In this document: piece after piece, positions 17,437-27,731 of the stretch
How the letters are laid out: every line of letters starts with the position of its first letter
Position numbering within the stretch: the first letter of the stretch is position 1
Assembly: GCF_000214595.1 (NCBI RefSeq)
Contig: NZ_AFIG01000001.1
Span: 972,382 to 1,036,381 of the forward strand
Direction of reading: 5' to 3'
Length of the DNA stretch: 64,000 bases
Source of the DNA: Methylophaga thalassica MP
Lineage (GTDB): Bacteria; Pseudomonadota; Gammaproteobacteria; Nitrosococcales; Methylophagaceae
Made by a program: the position numbers and the translations under genes
The notes under the pieces: model-generated
Seen by the model: only the letters and a program-made list of their open reading frames with translations
Database searches by the model: none
Told to the model about the DNA's origin: nothing

Positions 17437-20400
17437 ATGCTGCAATTGATTGGCCGCCCGGCTTTTTCTGCTTTCCGTCTGGAGAAATTACTAAACAGCA
17501 TTCAGGCTGAAGTGCCTGTTGTCACGGCTGTTAGAACTGAGTTTCGTTATTTTATTGAAATAGATGATGAATGTATTTTGCCTTCGGCGGAGCATCAGAT
17601 TCTTGAAACACTGCTTGAAGCAGAAGCGCGCGAAAGCGAAGCAAAAGACAATGAAAGCTTTTTCCTGGTGACACCAAGACCCGGCACTATTTCTCCCTGG
17701 TCAAGCAAAGCCACCGATATCACCATTAACAGTGGTGTGAAAAATGTTGAACGTGTTGAGCGGGGCGTTGCTTTTTTTGTTGAATCCTCTGAAACACTCA
17801 GTCAACACCAGAAAAATCGCGTTGCTAGCTTCTTACACGACCGTATGATCGAAACGGTATTTGAAAGCGTGGATGAAACCGATCGTTTATTTATGCATGG
17901 CGAGTCACGGTCATTAGTCAGTGTCGATATTCTAAACGGTGGTCGCGAGGCATTAGCACTGGCTAATCAGCAAATGGGCCTGGCTTTAGCCGAAGACGAA
18001 ATTGATTATCTTTTTGAAAATTTCACCTTATTAGACCGTAATCCCAACGATATTGAATTAATGATGTTTGCTCAGGCGAACTCAGAGCATTGTCGTCATA
18101 AAATTTTCCGTGCTGACTGGATCATTGATGGCGAGACACAGCCTCATACCTTATTCAATATGATCCGCAACACCCATGACCTTCATCCTGAAGGGGTTGT
18201 GAAAGCCTACAGTGACAACTCATCTGTAATTGAAGGCCCAAGAAGTCACCGTTTTCAGGTCGATATGGCGACTGGCCATTATCATTATGAAGGTGAAGTT
18301 CAGCACATCCTGATGAAAGTGGAAACGCATAACCATCCTACGGCCATCTCTCCGTTCCCTGGTGCATCCACTGGTGCAGGTGGTGAGATTCGTGACGAAG
18401 GTGCAACAGGACGGGGTTCAAAACCGAAAGCAGGCTTAACCGGGTTTTCTGTTTCCAATCTGGAAATTCCTGGCTTTGAACAACCCTGGGAAACACCTTA
18501 CGGTAAACCGGCTCGTATGGCCTCTGCCCGTGAAATCATGATTGATGGTCCTTTGGGCGGGGCCGCATTTAATAATGAATTTGGTCGCCCCAATCTGTGC
18601 GGTTACTTCCGTACTTATGAAGTGCAGGTGCCGACGGATAATGGTTTTGAAGTACGTGGGTACCATAAACCGATTATGGTTGCCGGTGGCATGGGTTCTA
18701 TCCGTCCACAGCATGTTGAAAAAGGCATTATGGATCCAAGCGTACAATTAATTGTACTGGGTGGTCCAGCCATGTTAATCGGACTGGGCGGTAGTGCGGC
18801 TTCATCCGTCAATTCTGGTGCCAGTGATGAAGGGCTGGACTTTGCTTCTGTACAGCGTGGCAATCCTGAAATGGAACGTCGTTGTCAGGAAGTCATTGAC
18901 CGCTGTGTTGCGCTGGGTGAGCAAAACCCGATCATTGCGATTCACGATGTCGGTGCAGGTGGTCTGTCCAACGCTTTCCCTGAACTCGTCGATGACAGTG
19001 GTCGTGGTGGCCGTTTTGAACTGCGTGTTATCCCAAATGATGAACCCAGTATGTCACCGATGGAAATCTGGTGTAATGAATCTCAGGAGCGTTATGTGCT
19101 TGGCGTTCACCCTGATCGTATTGATGAATTCAAAGCGATCTGTGAGCGTGAACGTTGCCCGTGGGCCGTGGTAGGTGAAACGACAGAAGAAGAACATTTA
19201 TTACTCGGTGATGCTGATAATGAAACATCACCGATTGATATGCCGTTATCACTTTTATTGGGTAAACCACCCAAAATGCTGCGTGAAGTGAAGCATGTTA
19301 AACAAAGCTATCCTGAGCTTGATCTTGACGGTGTATCTGCCCGTGACGCATTGGAGCGTGTACTTAAACTACCTACTGTAGCCAGCAAAAACTTCTTGAT
19401 TACCATTGGTGACAGAAGTGTGACTGGTCTGGTTGCACGTGACCAGATGGTCGGCCCGTGGCAAGTCCCTGTCGCTGATTGCGCTGTGACATTGGCTGAT
19501 CATCACGATGTGTTAGGTGAAGCCATGTCGATGGGCGAGCGCGCGCCAATTGCTCTGATTAATGCGGCTGCATCTGGTCGGATCGCGGTAGGTGAAGCGA
19601 TTACCAATATTGCAGCGGCAAAAATTGATAAATTAGGCGACATTAAACTGTCTGCTAACTGGATGGCCGCTTGTGGTCACCCCGGTGAAGATGCTCTGCT
19701 GTATGACACAGTTAAAGCGATTGGGATGGAATTGTGCCCTGAGTTAGGTATTGCGATTCCGGTTGGCAAAGATTCATTGTCAATGAAAACGGTATGGGAT
19801 GAAAAAGGTGAAACCAAAGCGGTAACATCACCTTTATCTTTGATTATCAGTGCCTTTGCACCTGTTACTGATGCAAGTCTAACCAGCACACCACAATTGC
19901 GAACAGATCTAGGTGAAACAGATCTTATTTATATCGATTTGGGACAAAATAAAAACCGTTTAGGTGGTTCTGCACTTGCTCAGGTATTCAGTCAGGTCGG
20001 CACTACAGCGCCTGATATTGATGATGCGGTACATTTGAAAAACTTCTTTAATGCCATTCAACGCCTGAAGAATGAAGCGTTGTTATTGGCGTACCACGAT
20101 AGAGGGGACGGCGGTCTTGCTGTCACGCTTGCTGAAATGGCGTTTGCTGGTCACTGTGGTCTGGACATTCATCTCAATGGTTTAGGAGATGCGCTGTCAG
20201 TCTTGTTCAATGAAGAATTAGGTGCGGTGATTCAAGTGCCTCATGCTGATTTGAACCACGTAATGAATATTCTTAAAGATTACAATTTGACCTCAATGTC
20301 ATTTGCTATCGGTAAAGTGACAGAACAACAGCAGATTCGTATTCATGTTGAAAAAGAACTGGTGATTGATGAATCACGTGTGACATTGCAGCGCTTCTGG

Positions 20401-21321
20401 GCTGAAACCAGCTATCAAATGCAGGCATTACGTGATAACCCAGACTGTGCTAAACAAGAGTTTGATGCTTTATTGGATGAGAATGATCCGGGCTTATTTG
20501 CCAAGCCATCATTTAACCCAGCTGAAAATATCGCCAGTTCACTTATCGTTAGTGGACATCGTCCAAAAGTCGCCATTCTGCGTGAGCAGGGGGTTAATGG
20601 TCAGGTAGAAATGGCTGCCTCATTTGATCATGCTGGTTTTAATGCGATTGATGTACATATGAGCGATGTTCTGGAAGGACGCATTGAACTGACGGACTTT
20701 GTTGGTTTAGTGGCCTGTGGTGGTTTCTCTTATGGTGACGTGCTTGGTGCTGGTCGTGGTTGGGCAAGTACTATTTTGCATAACGATCGTGCACGTCAAC
20801 AGTTCACAGATTTCTTCCATCGTCCTGATACCTTTGCACTGGGTGTATGTAATGGCTGTCAGATGTTATCGCAGTTAAAAGAGCTGATTCCGGGTAGTGA
20901 TCACTGGCCTCGCTTCTCACGCAACACATCTGAACAGTTTGAAGCACGCTTTTCTCTGGTAGAAATTGTTGAGTCGCCTTCTGTACTGCTGAAAGGTATG
21001 GCGGGTTCAGTCATGCCAATCGCCGTTGCTCATGGTGAAGGCCGTGTGGATTACAGTGAGACAGGTTCAGAACAGCAGGCAATCGTCGCCATGCGTTATG
21101 TCGATCATTATGGTCAGGCAACAGAAAGTTATCCAATGAATCCGAATGGTTCGGTCGGTGGTGTGACTGCTCTGACAACAGATGATGGTCGAGTAACGAT
21201 TATGATGCCTCATCCTGAGCGCGTCACCCGTACAGTTCAGCACTCCTGGCATCCAGATGACTGGGGTAAGGATGGTCCATGGGCAAGACTGTTCCAGAAT
21301 GCCAGATGTTGGGTTAACTAA
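17437..21321 (+). CDS. purL: Phosphoribosylformylglycinamidine synthase
   Basis: Large single-chain FGAM synthase of purine biosynthesis, using glutamine and ATP to convert FGAR to FGAM. The 1294-residue length matches the gammaproteobacterial/eukaryotic type that fuses PurS-like, PurL and PurQ parts. The PurM-like synthetase core contains [31 protein letters not shown]. The C-terminal class I glutamine amidotransferase has its nucleophile Cys in [12 protein letters not shown] and its His-Glu pair in [10 protein letters not shown]. The gene stands alone and ends at a strong terminator. No PurR-like operator was recognised upstream. Confidence 0.98.
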   Translation: MLQLIGRPAFSAFRLEKLLNSIQAEVPVVTAVRTEFRYFIEIDDECILPSAEHQILETLLEAEARESEAKDNESFFLVTPRPGTISPWSSKATDITINSGVKNVERVERGVAFFVESSETLSQHQKNRVASFLHDRMIETVFESVDETDRLFMHGESRSLVSVDILNGGREALALANQQMGLALAEDEIDYLFENFTLLDRNPNDIELMMFAQANSEHCRHKIFRADWIIDGETQPHTLFNMIRNTHDLHPEGVVKAYSDNSSVIEGPRSHRFQVDMATGHYHYEGEVQHILMKVETHNHPTAISPFPGASTGAGGEIRDEGATGRGSKPKAGLTGFSVSNLEIPGFEQPWETPYGKPARMASAREIMIDGPLGGAAFNNEFGRPNLCGYFRTYEVQVPTDNGFEVRGYHKPIMVAGGMGSIRPQHVEKGIMDPSVQLIVLGGPAMLIGLGGSAASSVNSGASDEGLDFASVQRGNPEMERRCQEVIDRCVALGEQNPIIAIHDVGAGGLSNAFPELVDDSGRGGRFELRVIPNDEPSMSPMEIWCNESQERYVLGVHPDRIDEFKAICERERCPWAVVGETTEEEHLLLGDADNETSPIDMPLSLLLGKPPKMLREVKHVKQSYPELDLDGVSARDALERVLKLPTVASKNFLITIGDRSVTGLVARDQMVGPWQVPVADCAVTLADHHDVLGEAMSMGERAPIALINAAASGRIAVGEAITNIAAAKIDKLGDIKLSANWMAACGHPGEDALLYDTVKAIGMELCPELGIAIPVGKDSLSMKTVWDEKGETKAVTSPLSLIISAFAPVTDASLTSTPQLRTDLGETDLIYIDLGQNKNRLGGSALAQVFSQVGTTAPDIDDAVHLKNFFNAIQRLKNEALLLAYHDRGDGGLAVTLAEMAFAGHCGLDIHLNGLGDALSVLFNEELGAVIQVPHADLNHVMNILKDYNLTSMSFAIGKVTEQQQIRIHVEKELVIDESRVTLQRFWAETSYQMQALRDNPDCAKQEFDALLDENDPGLFAKPSFNPAENIASSLIVSGHRPKVAILREQGVNGQVEMAASFDHAGFNAIDVHMSDVLEGRIELTDFVGLVACGGFSYGDVLGAGRGWASTILHNDRARQQFTDFFHRPDTFALGVCNGCQMLSQLKELIPGSDHWPRFSRNTSEQFEARFSLVEIVESPSVLLKGMAGSVMPIAVAHGEGRVDYSETGSEQQAIVAMRYVDHYGQATESYPMNPNGSVGGVTALTTDDGRVTIMMPHPERVTRTVQHSWHPDDWGKDGPWARLFQNARCWVN

Positions 21322-21336
21322 ATCTACTCTTTTAAT

Positions 21337-21364
21337 AAAAAAAGGGCATTCAGGCCCTTTTTTT
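21337..21364. terminator. Bidirectional terminator between purL and the MCP gene
   Basis: A-tract, AAAGGGC, six-base loop, GCCCTTT, T-tract. It sits 15 bases after the purL stop and 13 after the converging MCP stop, and the flanking A and T runs let it serve both strands. Confidence 0.9.
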
Positions 21365-21377
21365 ATGACTGCAAGAT

Positions 21378-23393
21378 TCAGACTTTAAATCGCTGCACTA
21401 TGGTATTGAGTTGTGATGCCAGACTTGCCAGGTTTTGGCTGGCGATAGAAATTTGTTCACTACCGTGCAAGTTGTCTTCAGATAAATCAGAAACCCGGGT
21501 GATATTACGATTAATTTCTTCTGAGACTAAACCTTGTTCTTCAGCTGCGCTGGCTACATGGGTACTCATGTCAGAAATTTGAGTCATGGAATTAACAATA
21601 TTCAAAATGGACTGCGTCGCCGACTCAGTGTATTGGACCATGCCAGCGGCGTTGGATTTTTCTTTATCCATTACCAGCACTGCTTGTTTGGTTTTTTGCT
21701 GCAAGTTATCCACCATGACTTGAATCTGCTCAGCAGACTCTTGTGTTCTGTTGGCGAGGGAGCGAACTTCATCGGCAACAACAGCAAAACCGCGCCCATG
21801 ATCACCGGCTCTGGCTGCCTCAATAGCTGCATTCAAAGCCAGTAAATTAGTTTGTTCCGCAACCCCTTTAATCACGGTTAATACCGAGCCAATCTGCTCA
21901 CTACTCTGACTCAGTTCAGCAATGGTCATGGCAGCTCTACCGACATCTTCAGTGAGAGAATGAATGGATTTCACGGTTTCAGAGATGACCGCTTGTCCTG
22001 ACTGTGATTCATTATTCGCTGTACGGACTTCTTCTGCTAATAATTCAGCATTCTGAGCGATTTCTCTAATCGTGCTGGACATTTCATTCATTGCTGTGGC
22101 GATTTGTTCAGACTGGTTTTGTTGTTCCTGCGAGTTAGATTTTGACTGAAGGGTATTTGCTGATAACTCTTCGGAAGCGGCAGCTAACTCATTTGCGTTG
22201 AGTCTTAATTGATTGACGATAGTATTTAAATTATGTGTCATTTCATTGAGTGCTTTAAATATATCCGTAGTTTCATCTTTAGCAGGGCTATCAATTTGTA
22301 TGGTGAGATCACCCATAGCAATACGCTGAGAGGCCTGAGTAATATGGCTGATCATATTCACTGTTGCCTGATAAAAACCAATAAACAGATAAAGCGCAAC
22401 TACAAGTGCAATGACGATAATCGTGATGACTAGGTTTTTCTCAAATTGCAGGTTCGATAACCGTTCATCAAGTAATGTGCTTAAAGCATCAGCCAAATAG
22501 TCATACATCGCATAGTTTGCTGAAATAGCCTGACTACCCAGATTAAAAATGGAATCGGCATCAGCTTTAATACTGTTACTCTCCAGAATATCTTGCTGAA
22601 TGATATGAATAAACTGTGCAAGAATGTTTTCTCGATCCTGTTCCAGTTTTGCTATCGATTCTTTCAGCTTGGGATTGTGCTCAATGATATGTGTTATCGC
22701 TTGCTGAGTGTTGTCAGCTTCATTTTGAACTTTGCTGAGTGTTGCTGTGAGTTTAATACGTTGTTCTGTGGTGATTTCATTATCAGCTACGATACCTGAG
22801 GCTAATCCTCGTGTTTGGCCAATATTCTCAGCAAGCAGGGGAATATAACTGACAATGGTTTCAATGATGAATGTGGTTTCAAGCTCAGGATCCACAATCA
22901 GCCTGGAGTTATGGTTAACAAGATTCATCAAGCGTCGTATTTTTGTGATCAGTTGAGTGTGTGCTGTAAAAATAGCATTTGAGTCTGTTCCGCTATCGTC
23001 ATTAGATAGGAGTAACCAGTCCTGCTTGATTTCATTCAATAATGATGAGGTTTGAAATTCTGAACCGTATTGCTGATCAATAACATCAATTTTTTCGATG
23101 CTTTGTTGGATATCCTGACGTTTGCTCAGGATTTTTTCTTTAAATTCTGCAGCACCATTGAGGTATGCATTAGTCATTCCCCGATGTTGGGGAAGTTGCT
23201 GATAAAAAGGTTTCAATGCTTTTAGATATTCCAGCCCTTTTTGCTCATGATGACTTTCATTGACGACCTTATTGAGATGATAAATCAGTAGAAAAAAACT
23301 CAGTAGTATAGGGATCAGCAACACACTGGTGATAAGCGTCATTTTTTTGGGGTAGCTGAGAGAGTTCATTAATTTAATCGCTACGCTCATCAT
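21378..23393 (-). CDS. Methyl-accepting chemotaxis protein
   Basis: A 671-residue transmembrane chemoreceptor. The N-terminal helix ([20 protein letters not shown]) and a second near residue 335 bracket a mostly helical periplasmic sensor with HRGMTNAYL and TRGLASGI segments, reminiscent of nitrate/nitrite-type helical sensors (low confidence). Then come a HAMP domain and a signalling hairpin with the conserved tip [19 protein letters not shown]. There is no C-terminal NWETF-like pentapeptide for CheR tethering. I choose the ATG at 23393 because AAGGAG lies 6 bases before it; an upstream GTG at 23414 has no such site. A sigma-28-type promoter stands 38 bases upstream. Confidence 0.93.
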   Translation of the reverse strand: MMSVAIKLMNSLSYPKKMTLITSVLLIPILLSFFLLIYHLNKVVNESHHEQKGLEYLKALKPFYQQLPQHRGMTNAYLNGAAEFKEKILSKRQDIQQSIEKIDVIDQQYGSEFQTSSLLNEIKQDWLLLSNDDSGTDSNAIFTAHTQLITKIRRLMNLVNHNSRLIVDPELETTFIIETIVSYIPLLAENIGQTRGLASGIVADNEITTEQRIKLTATLSKVQNEADNTQQAITHIIEHNPKLKESIAKLEQDRENILAQFIHIIQQDILESNSIKADADSIFNLGSQAISANYAMYDYLADALSTLLDERLSNLQFEKNLVITIIVIALVVALYLFIGFYQATVNMISHITQASQRIAMGDLTIQIDSPAKDETTDIFKALNEMTHNLNTIVNQLRLNANELAAASEELSANTLQSKSNSQEQQNQSEQIATAMNEMSSTIREIAQNAELLAEEVRTANNESQSGQAVISETVKSIHSLTEDVGRAAMTIAELSQSSEQIGSVLTVIKGVAEQTNLLALNAAIEAARAGDHGRGFAVVADEVRSLANRTQESAEQIQVMVDNLQQKTKQAVLVMDKEKSNAAGMVQYTESATQSILNIVNSMTQISDMSTHVASAAEEQGLVSEEINRNITRVSDLSEDNLHGSEQISIASQNLASLASQLNTIVQRFKV

Positions 23394-23766
23394 TTTTGAC
23401 TCCTTAGAACTCACTGGGGATATATATCTTTTATTGGCATTGCGCTTTTTTTCTTTAATTTTGATGACTTACTGGCGGCTTCAGCAATGATGATTTGGAG
23501 AAAGTTTGTTGTATTGTGTTAATAGTTTTTGTTTTTTATTGTTTTTATAATTTTTTTATGAGAACTTTTTACACAACAAACAAGGTATATAGACTTATAA
23601 CGTCTGCTATAGATGTAAAGTTTCATTTAAGTAACAGAGTTTATTGCCGTAAAAGAATGAATACTATCTTTAAGTACCAGGTCCTTTGTGACCCTATCTG
23701 CATCGAGCTGGAAAGGATGTCTAGCTGTTTGAATTTGTTTCTTTAGTTAGACAGTGAGAGATTGGA
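23394..23766. other. Intergenic region between divergent MCP and 7TM-GGDEF genes
   Basis: A 373-base AT-rich spacer with the MCP leader and its FliA-type promoter at the left. Near 23616 there is an exact TAAAGTTT on the plus strand, but no matching -10 box stands 11 bases after it. A short reading frame at 23495-23746 has no ribosome site or recognisable protein and is treated as chance. No RNA gene seen. Confidence 0.6.
23431..23457 (-). promoter_or_regulatory. Sigma-28 (FliA)-type promoter for the MCP gene
   Basis: On the minus strand TAAAGAAA, an 11-base spacer and GCCAATAA match the FliA consensus TAAAGTTT-N11-GCCGATAA with one mismatch in the -10 box, the TAAAG core intact and exact spacing. 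It ends 38 bases before the chosen MCP start, so the receptor should belong to the late flagellar regulon. Confidence 0.75.
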
Positions 23767-25914
23767 GTGAGAAAGGATTTAATTACACATTATCTTAATG
23801 TGACTATGGCTCGATATTTCTTACTGTTCTCTCTATTAACTCTGTTGTCTCCCGCGTTTGCTATGCATGAGCATGGAGCTGAAGAAGTGACAGGCTGGCA
23901 ATATCGATGGGGGGATTCACCCATTGTTGATGGAATACCACAATGGATTTCAGCACCGCAAAATGTTAGTACTGACTGGACAGATATCAATTCTCCTGTA
24001 AAACCACCAAATCGGGATGAGCATAATACAGTTTGGTTTAAAGCTAAATTGCCAGATTCTGGGCATCAGTACCTGCATCCAGTTTTATATATAACCAGTA
24101 TTGACTTAATGGCTGAAGTTTTTCTGGATAATAAGAAAATCTATCAATTCGGTGATTTTGATCAAAAAGATAAAAAAACATTTTATGGCTGGCCATGGCA
24201 TTCGATAAGTTTGCCAACAGATTATGCTGGTAAAACCATATATTTCAGGGTGTATTCTAACTATCGTGATATTGGTTTGTGGGGTGAAGTTAAGCTATTT
24301 GAACAATCAAACTTACTGTTTTATGTCTTGAAAAATGCGTATTTTGAAGTTCTGGTGGCGTTATTTTCATTGTTTGTCACTATCATCACCTTTGCCTTTT
24401 CGATGATGCAGAAAAATGATCGTCATTTCCTTTATTTGTCTGCATTTTCCTTAACTTCGGCGCTGATGTTGCTTTCCGAAAATCATGCAGTGCAGTTTGT
24501 TTTTAATTATCCTTTGTTTCGCGTCTATCTGCTGGCGATTTCCTATTATGCACTGCCAGTTTTTATCTGTTTATTGTTATCTTCATGGTCATCAGCCTGG
24601 CAAAAAAATTGGCTGAAAAAAATTGCTTACTTTCATGGTAGTTATCTAGTCATTGCTATCATGTTATCAATGCTGGGTGTCATAGAACTGGCGCCGACCT
24701 TTCCGGTTTTTGATGCTTTATTCGCCATTTCAATTATTCTTATTATTGGCTTGGGGCTAAGCATGCGACCTTTGCCAGGATCAGATCAGCAATTTGTGAT
24801 GTTGTCATTCACGGTGTATGGCATTTTTCTGTTACTGGATATGGGAATTGCCAATAGTGTTTTGCCTTGGATTAACCTGGATATTTCAATAGCTGCCTTG
24901 CTCTTTGCTTTGGTGTTAATGCTAATTTCACTTCGGCACTATTCTCATGTACAAAAAGCATTAAAAGAACTCAACGAGCATCTGGAAATGAAGGTGGCTG
25001 AACGGACTGCCACTCTTCATGCTTATGCTGAAGCTGAACAGGAAAGAGCAGAGCAACTACACAGGCTTAATATGCTTGGTGCTAAGTTAGAAGAATTAAA
25101 CAGCCGTTTACAAGCATGTCACGATCTCGATGAAGCAAGAAAAATTCTGATACGCAAATTACCGGAAGTTTTTTTGCCTGTTGAAGTAAAAGTGTCAGCA
25201 TCGATTGAAAATCAGCCGTTTGATTCGGTACTTGCACAAATCGAGCTACAGGAAGTTGATGGCTCGTATAATGTTTTCGTCCACATCTTACTGGCTAATT
25301 CCAGCTCAAGATTATTAATACCTCGTGAAAATCTGGATGACTTGATTAGCCGAGTAAAATTAAGGCTGGGTGTCACCCTCAGCAGTATTAAACTGAGAGA
25401 GGAACTACAACGATTTTCCTTTGAAGATGCATTAACTGGCTTGCGCAATCGTCGTTATTTCGACGACGCCCTTTATCGTGAGACGCAGTTATCCAACCGT
25501 CAGCAACAGACTTTGTCACTATTAATTTGTGATATTGATCATTTCAAACGCTTTAATGATGAATATGGTCATGAAGCGGGAGATTATGTGCTCAAAACAC
25601 TTGCTCATTTGATGCATGAGTTTTTCCGGGAGACTGATATTCCTTGTCGTTATGGCGGTGAAGAATTTGTGGTGATTATGCCAAATGCGACATTAGCTAA
25701 TGCGGTAGACAAAGCCGAAGCGTTAAGAAATACCATTGCAAAGAAAAGTATTGAGTTTAATGGCGAATATCTTGGTCACATTACGATTTCCATTGGTGTT
25801 GCGAATCTGTCTCTTCACAGCCTCCATTCGGAGCAGTTGCTAAGCGAAGCAGATAAAGCGTTATACAAAGCCAAACAATTAGGAAGAAATCGTGTGGAAA
25901 GTGTTCAAATATAA
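23767..25914 (+). CDS. 7TM-DISM-type sensor diguanylate cyclase
   Basis: A 715-residue membrane protein. A signal sequence ending near SPAFA precedes a periplasmic jelly-roll-like domain of about 165 residues (WRWGDSPI ... WFKAKLP ... IYFRVYSN). Seven hydrophobic helices follow (about residues 190-390), then a coiled coil, a degenerate GAF-like segment and a C-terminal GGDEF domain. The active site reads GGEEF, with an RETD inhibitory site five residues before it. It should make c-di-GMP in response to a periplasmic ligand. The GTG at 23767 is preceded by GAGAG; an ATG at 23809 would give a cleaner signal peptide but has no ribosome site. Stands alone, 103 bases before the cupredoxin gene. 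Confidence 0.87.
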   Translation: MRKDLITHYLNVTMARYFLLFSLLTLLSPAFAMHEHGAEEVTGWQYRWGDSPIVDGIPQWISAPQNVSTDWTDINSPVKPPNRDEHNTVWFKAKLPDSGHQYLHPVLYITSIDLMAEVFLDNKKIYQFGDFDQKDKKTFYGWPWHSISLPTDYAGKTIYFRVYSNYRDIGLWGEVKLFEQSNLLFYVLKNAYFEVLVALFSLFVTIITFAFSMMQKNDRHFLYLSAFSLTSALMLLSENHAVQFVFNYPLFRVYLLAISYYALPVFICLLLSSWSSAWQKNWLKKIAYFHGSYLVIAIMLSMLGVIELAPTFPVFDALFAISIILIIGLGLSMRPLPGSDQQFVMLSFTVYGIFLLLDMGIANSVLPWINLDISIAALLFALVLMLISLRHYSHVQKALKELNEHLEMKVAERTATLHAYAEAEQERAEQLHRLNMLGAKLEELNSRLQACHDLDEARKILIRKLPEVFLPVEVKVSASIENQPFDSVLAQIELQEVDGSYNVFVHILLANSSSRLLIPRENLDDLISRVKLRLGVTLSSIKLREELQRFSFEDALTGLRNRRYFDDALYRETQLSNRQQQTLSLLICDIDHFKRFNDEYGHEAGDYVLKTLAHLMHEFFRETDIPCRYGGEEFVVIMPNATLANAVDKAEALRNTIAKKSIEFNGEYLGHITISIGVANLSLHSLHSEQLLSEADKALYKAKQLGRNRVESVQI

Positions 25915-26017
25915 GCCTCGTTTACGAATAGCGGATGATTGTTTTTGTCACTATAAAATTCGCATGATTTTCACGCCCGAATTGTTGAAATAATCTGGTA
26001 AACAAAAAGGAGAAGTT

Positions 26018-26443
26018 ATGAAAATGTTGAAAACTGCTGTAATAGGTGTTGCTGCTTCGACTGTGTTGATGACAATGAATGTGTTTGCTGCAGAGCATAC
26101 TGTCACGACGCAAGGGTTAAAATTCAGTCCTCTGGTCGTTAAGATTGCGCCTGGTGATAGTGTCAGCTGGACTAATATGAGTACCCATAATGTGGAAATG
26201 ATAGAAGGCCTGGTTCCTGAGGGTGCTGAGCTGTTCAAATCAGAGATGAGCCAGGATGTGACTCATACTTTTGATAAAGAAGGTGTTTACATCTACAAAT
26301 GCACACCTCATATTGGTGCTGGTATGGGAGGAGCGGTAATCGTAGGTAATCCAGTTAACCTAGAAGCTATTAAAGCACAAGATGTTTCAGGCGGTGTTGG
26401 TCGTATCGTCAAGAAAGCGATTAAAGAAGCTGAATCAATGTAA
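26018..26443 (+). CDS. Pseudoazurin-like cupredoxin
   Basis: A 141-residue periplasmic type 1 copper protein. The signal peptide ends at VFA, residue 24. Copper ligands H57, C95, H98 and M103 (KCTPHIGAGMGG) are spaced 38, 3 and 5 apart, the same as in pseudoazurins. The C-terminal helical tail (LEAIKAQDVSGGVGRIVKKAIKEAE) is also pseudoazurin-like. It should carry single electrons in the periplasm, for example to a nitrite or nitrous-oxide reductase or a peroxidase; no such partner gene is in this window. A strong AAAAAGGAG ribosome site and a terminator directly after it mark a single-gene, well-expressed unit. Confidence 0.9.
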   Translation: MKMLKTAVIGVAASTVLMTMNVFAAEHTVTTQGLKFSPLVVKIAPGDSVSWTNMSTHNVEMIEGLVPEGAELFKSEMSQDVTHTFDKEGVYIYKCTPHIGAGMGGAVIVGNPVNLEAIKAQDVSGGVGRIVKKAIKEAESM

Positions 26444-26464
26444 TTTTGCATTGGCATTATCTTT

Positions 26465-26491
26465 AAAAAAACCGGCATTGCCGGTTTTTTT
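26465..26491 (+). terminator. Terminator after the cupredoxin gene
   Basis: A-run, ACCGGC, loop ATT, GCCGGT, then a T-run; the stem extends into the A and T tracts and may work on both strands. It lies 21 bases after the stop. Confidence 0.92.
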
Positions 26492-26565
26492 ATATTCGTT
26501 AGAAATGATGCATTGGCTCGGGCATGACATCTGCATGAAATAGCTAGGTTTATTGAGGAATCAGC

Positions 26566-27651
26566 ATGAACAAACTTGATCAGTTTTTCTCATCCTTGCC
26601 TGAATGGTCGGTAGCCATGGCGGTCGTCATCAGCTTATTTATTCTTCTGTTAGTAGTGAAAAAGTTTATTTTGCTCAGAGTTGGAAAAGTCACGGCAAGA
26701 ACCAGCTTTTATTACGATAAGCTGTTGGTCAAAGTCATCAGCTTTCCACTGACACTGTGTTTGCTGGCATTAACCATAAAACTATCTGAACATGTTGTCG
26801 TCTATTTCGATGTAGAAGCAGACTTTAGTATGTTTAATTCCACCGCACGACTATTGATCGTCGCTGCACTGGTTTTGTTCATCGATGGTTTTCTGACGGG
26901 TACTGTCGGACACTATGCCGAGAAATCGTCTACGCTGAAAAGCAGCAGTTCAATTATGCAGGGCGTTACTCGTGCACTCATCCTCGGGCTGGGCGTTTTA
27001 ATCATTCTGGGCACCATGGGGATCGCGATTACACCTGTCATAGCGTCACTGGGTATCACTTCACTCGCCGTGGCTTTAGCGCTACAGCCAACATTAACCA
27101 ACTTTTTTTCAGGTGTGCAGTTAGTCATAGATAAACCCATTCGTGTTGGCGATTTTATTGAACTCGAGTCTGGTGAACAGGGATTTGTAGATAAAATCGG
27201 TTGGCGTACAACGTGGATCAGAATGTTGCCAAATAACTTTATCATCATTCCGAACAGTGTTTTATCTCAATCGAAGATTATTAATTATTACTATCCAGAG
27301 AAACAACTGTCAGTCCCTGTTGAGGTCGGGGTACATTATGATTCCGATTTGGAACATGTTGAAAGGGTAACACTGGAAGTAGCCCGTGATATTCTGAGAA
27401 CCCACAAATGGGGCGTGCCTGATTATCAGACGTTTGTTATTTTTCATACCTTTGATAGTTCGAGTATAAACTTCACGGTGATGTTAAGAGCACAAGAATA
27501 CTTCAATCGATTTTTTATTAAATCTGAATTTATTAAAGCTTTGCATCAACGTTTTAAAGAAGAGGGTATTACTATTCCTTATCCTATTCGGGCCATTAAC
27601 TATGAACAAGAAAAGTCTAATTCGTCAGGTGATACTAAAATAGCAGATTAA
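26566..27651 (+). CDS. MscS-family mechanosensitive channel
   Basis: A 361-residue inner-membrane protein. Four hydrophobic helices precede the pore-lining helix, here SLAVALALQPTLTNFFSGV, which has the Ala/Gly packing pattern of MscS TM3. The beta domain follows at once (VIDKPIRVGDFIELESGEQG ... TTWIRMLPNNFIIIPNS), then a C-terminal alpha/beta cage. It should open under membrane tension to release solutes after osmotic downshock. Longer than E. coli MscS (286) through one or two extra N-terminal helices. It starts after the cupredoxin terminator with a GAGGAA ribosome site. Confidence 0.92.
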   Translation: MNKLDQFFSSLPEWSVAMAVVISLFILLLVVKKFILLRVGKVTARTSFYYDKLLVKVISFPLTLCLLALTIKLSEHVVVYFDVEADFSMFNSTARLLIVAALVLFIDGFLTGTVGHYAEKSSTLKSSSSIMQGVTRALILGLGVLIILGTMGIAITPVIASLGITSLAVALALQPTLTNFFSGVQLVIDKPIRVGDFIELESGEQGFVDKIGWRTTWIRMLPNNFIIIPNSVLSQSKIINYYYPEKQLSVPVEVGVHYDSDLEHVERVTLEVARDILRTHKWGVPDYQTFVIFHTFDSSSINFTVMLRAQEYFNRFFIKSEFIKALHQRFKEEGITIPYPIRAINYEQEKSNSSGDTKIAD

Positions 27652-27731
27652 GCCCATGGTCTTAGTTCGTCTATTTGTGCCATGTCATATTCAATTTAAT
27701 TAGGTTATAGCTTTTTGTTGTTGGACACTCT

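Noticed and set aside
23616-23653. Exact TAAAGTTT with a later GCCGTAAA, as a FliA promoter for the 7TM-GGDEF gene
   Set aside because: The two boxes are 22 bases apart where 11 are required, and nothing acceptable stands at the right distance.
23495-23746. 83-codon frame between the MCP and 7TM-GGDEF genes
   Set aside because: No ribosome site, AT-driven composition (Phe/Tyr/Cys-rich), no recognisable protein; lies in a promoter region.
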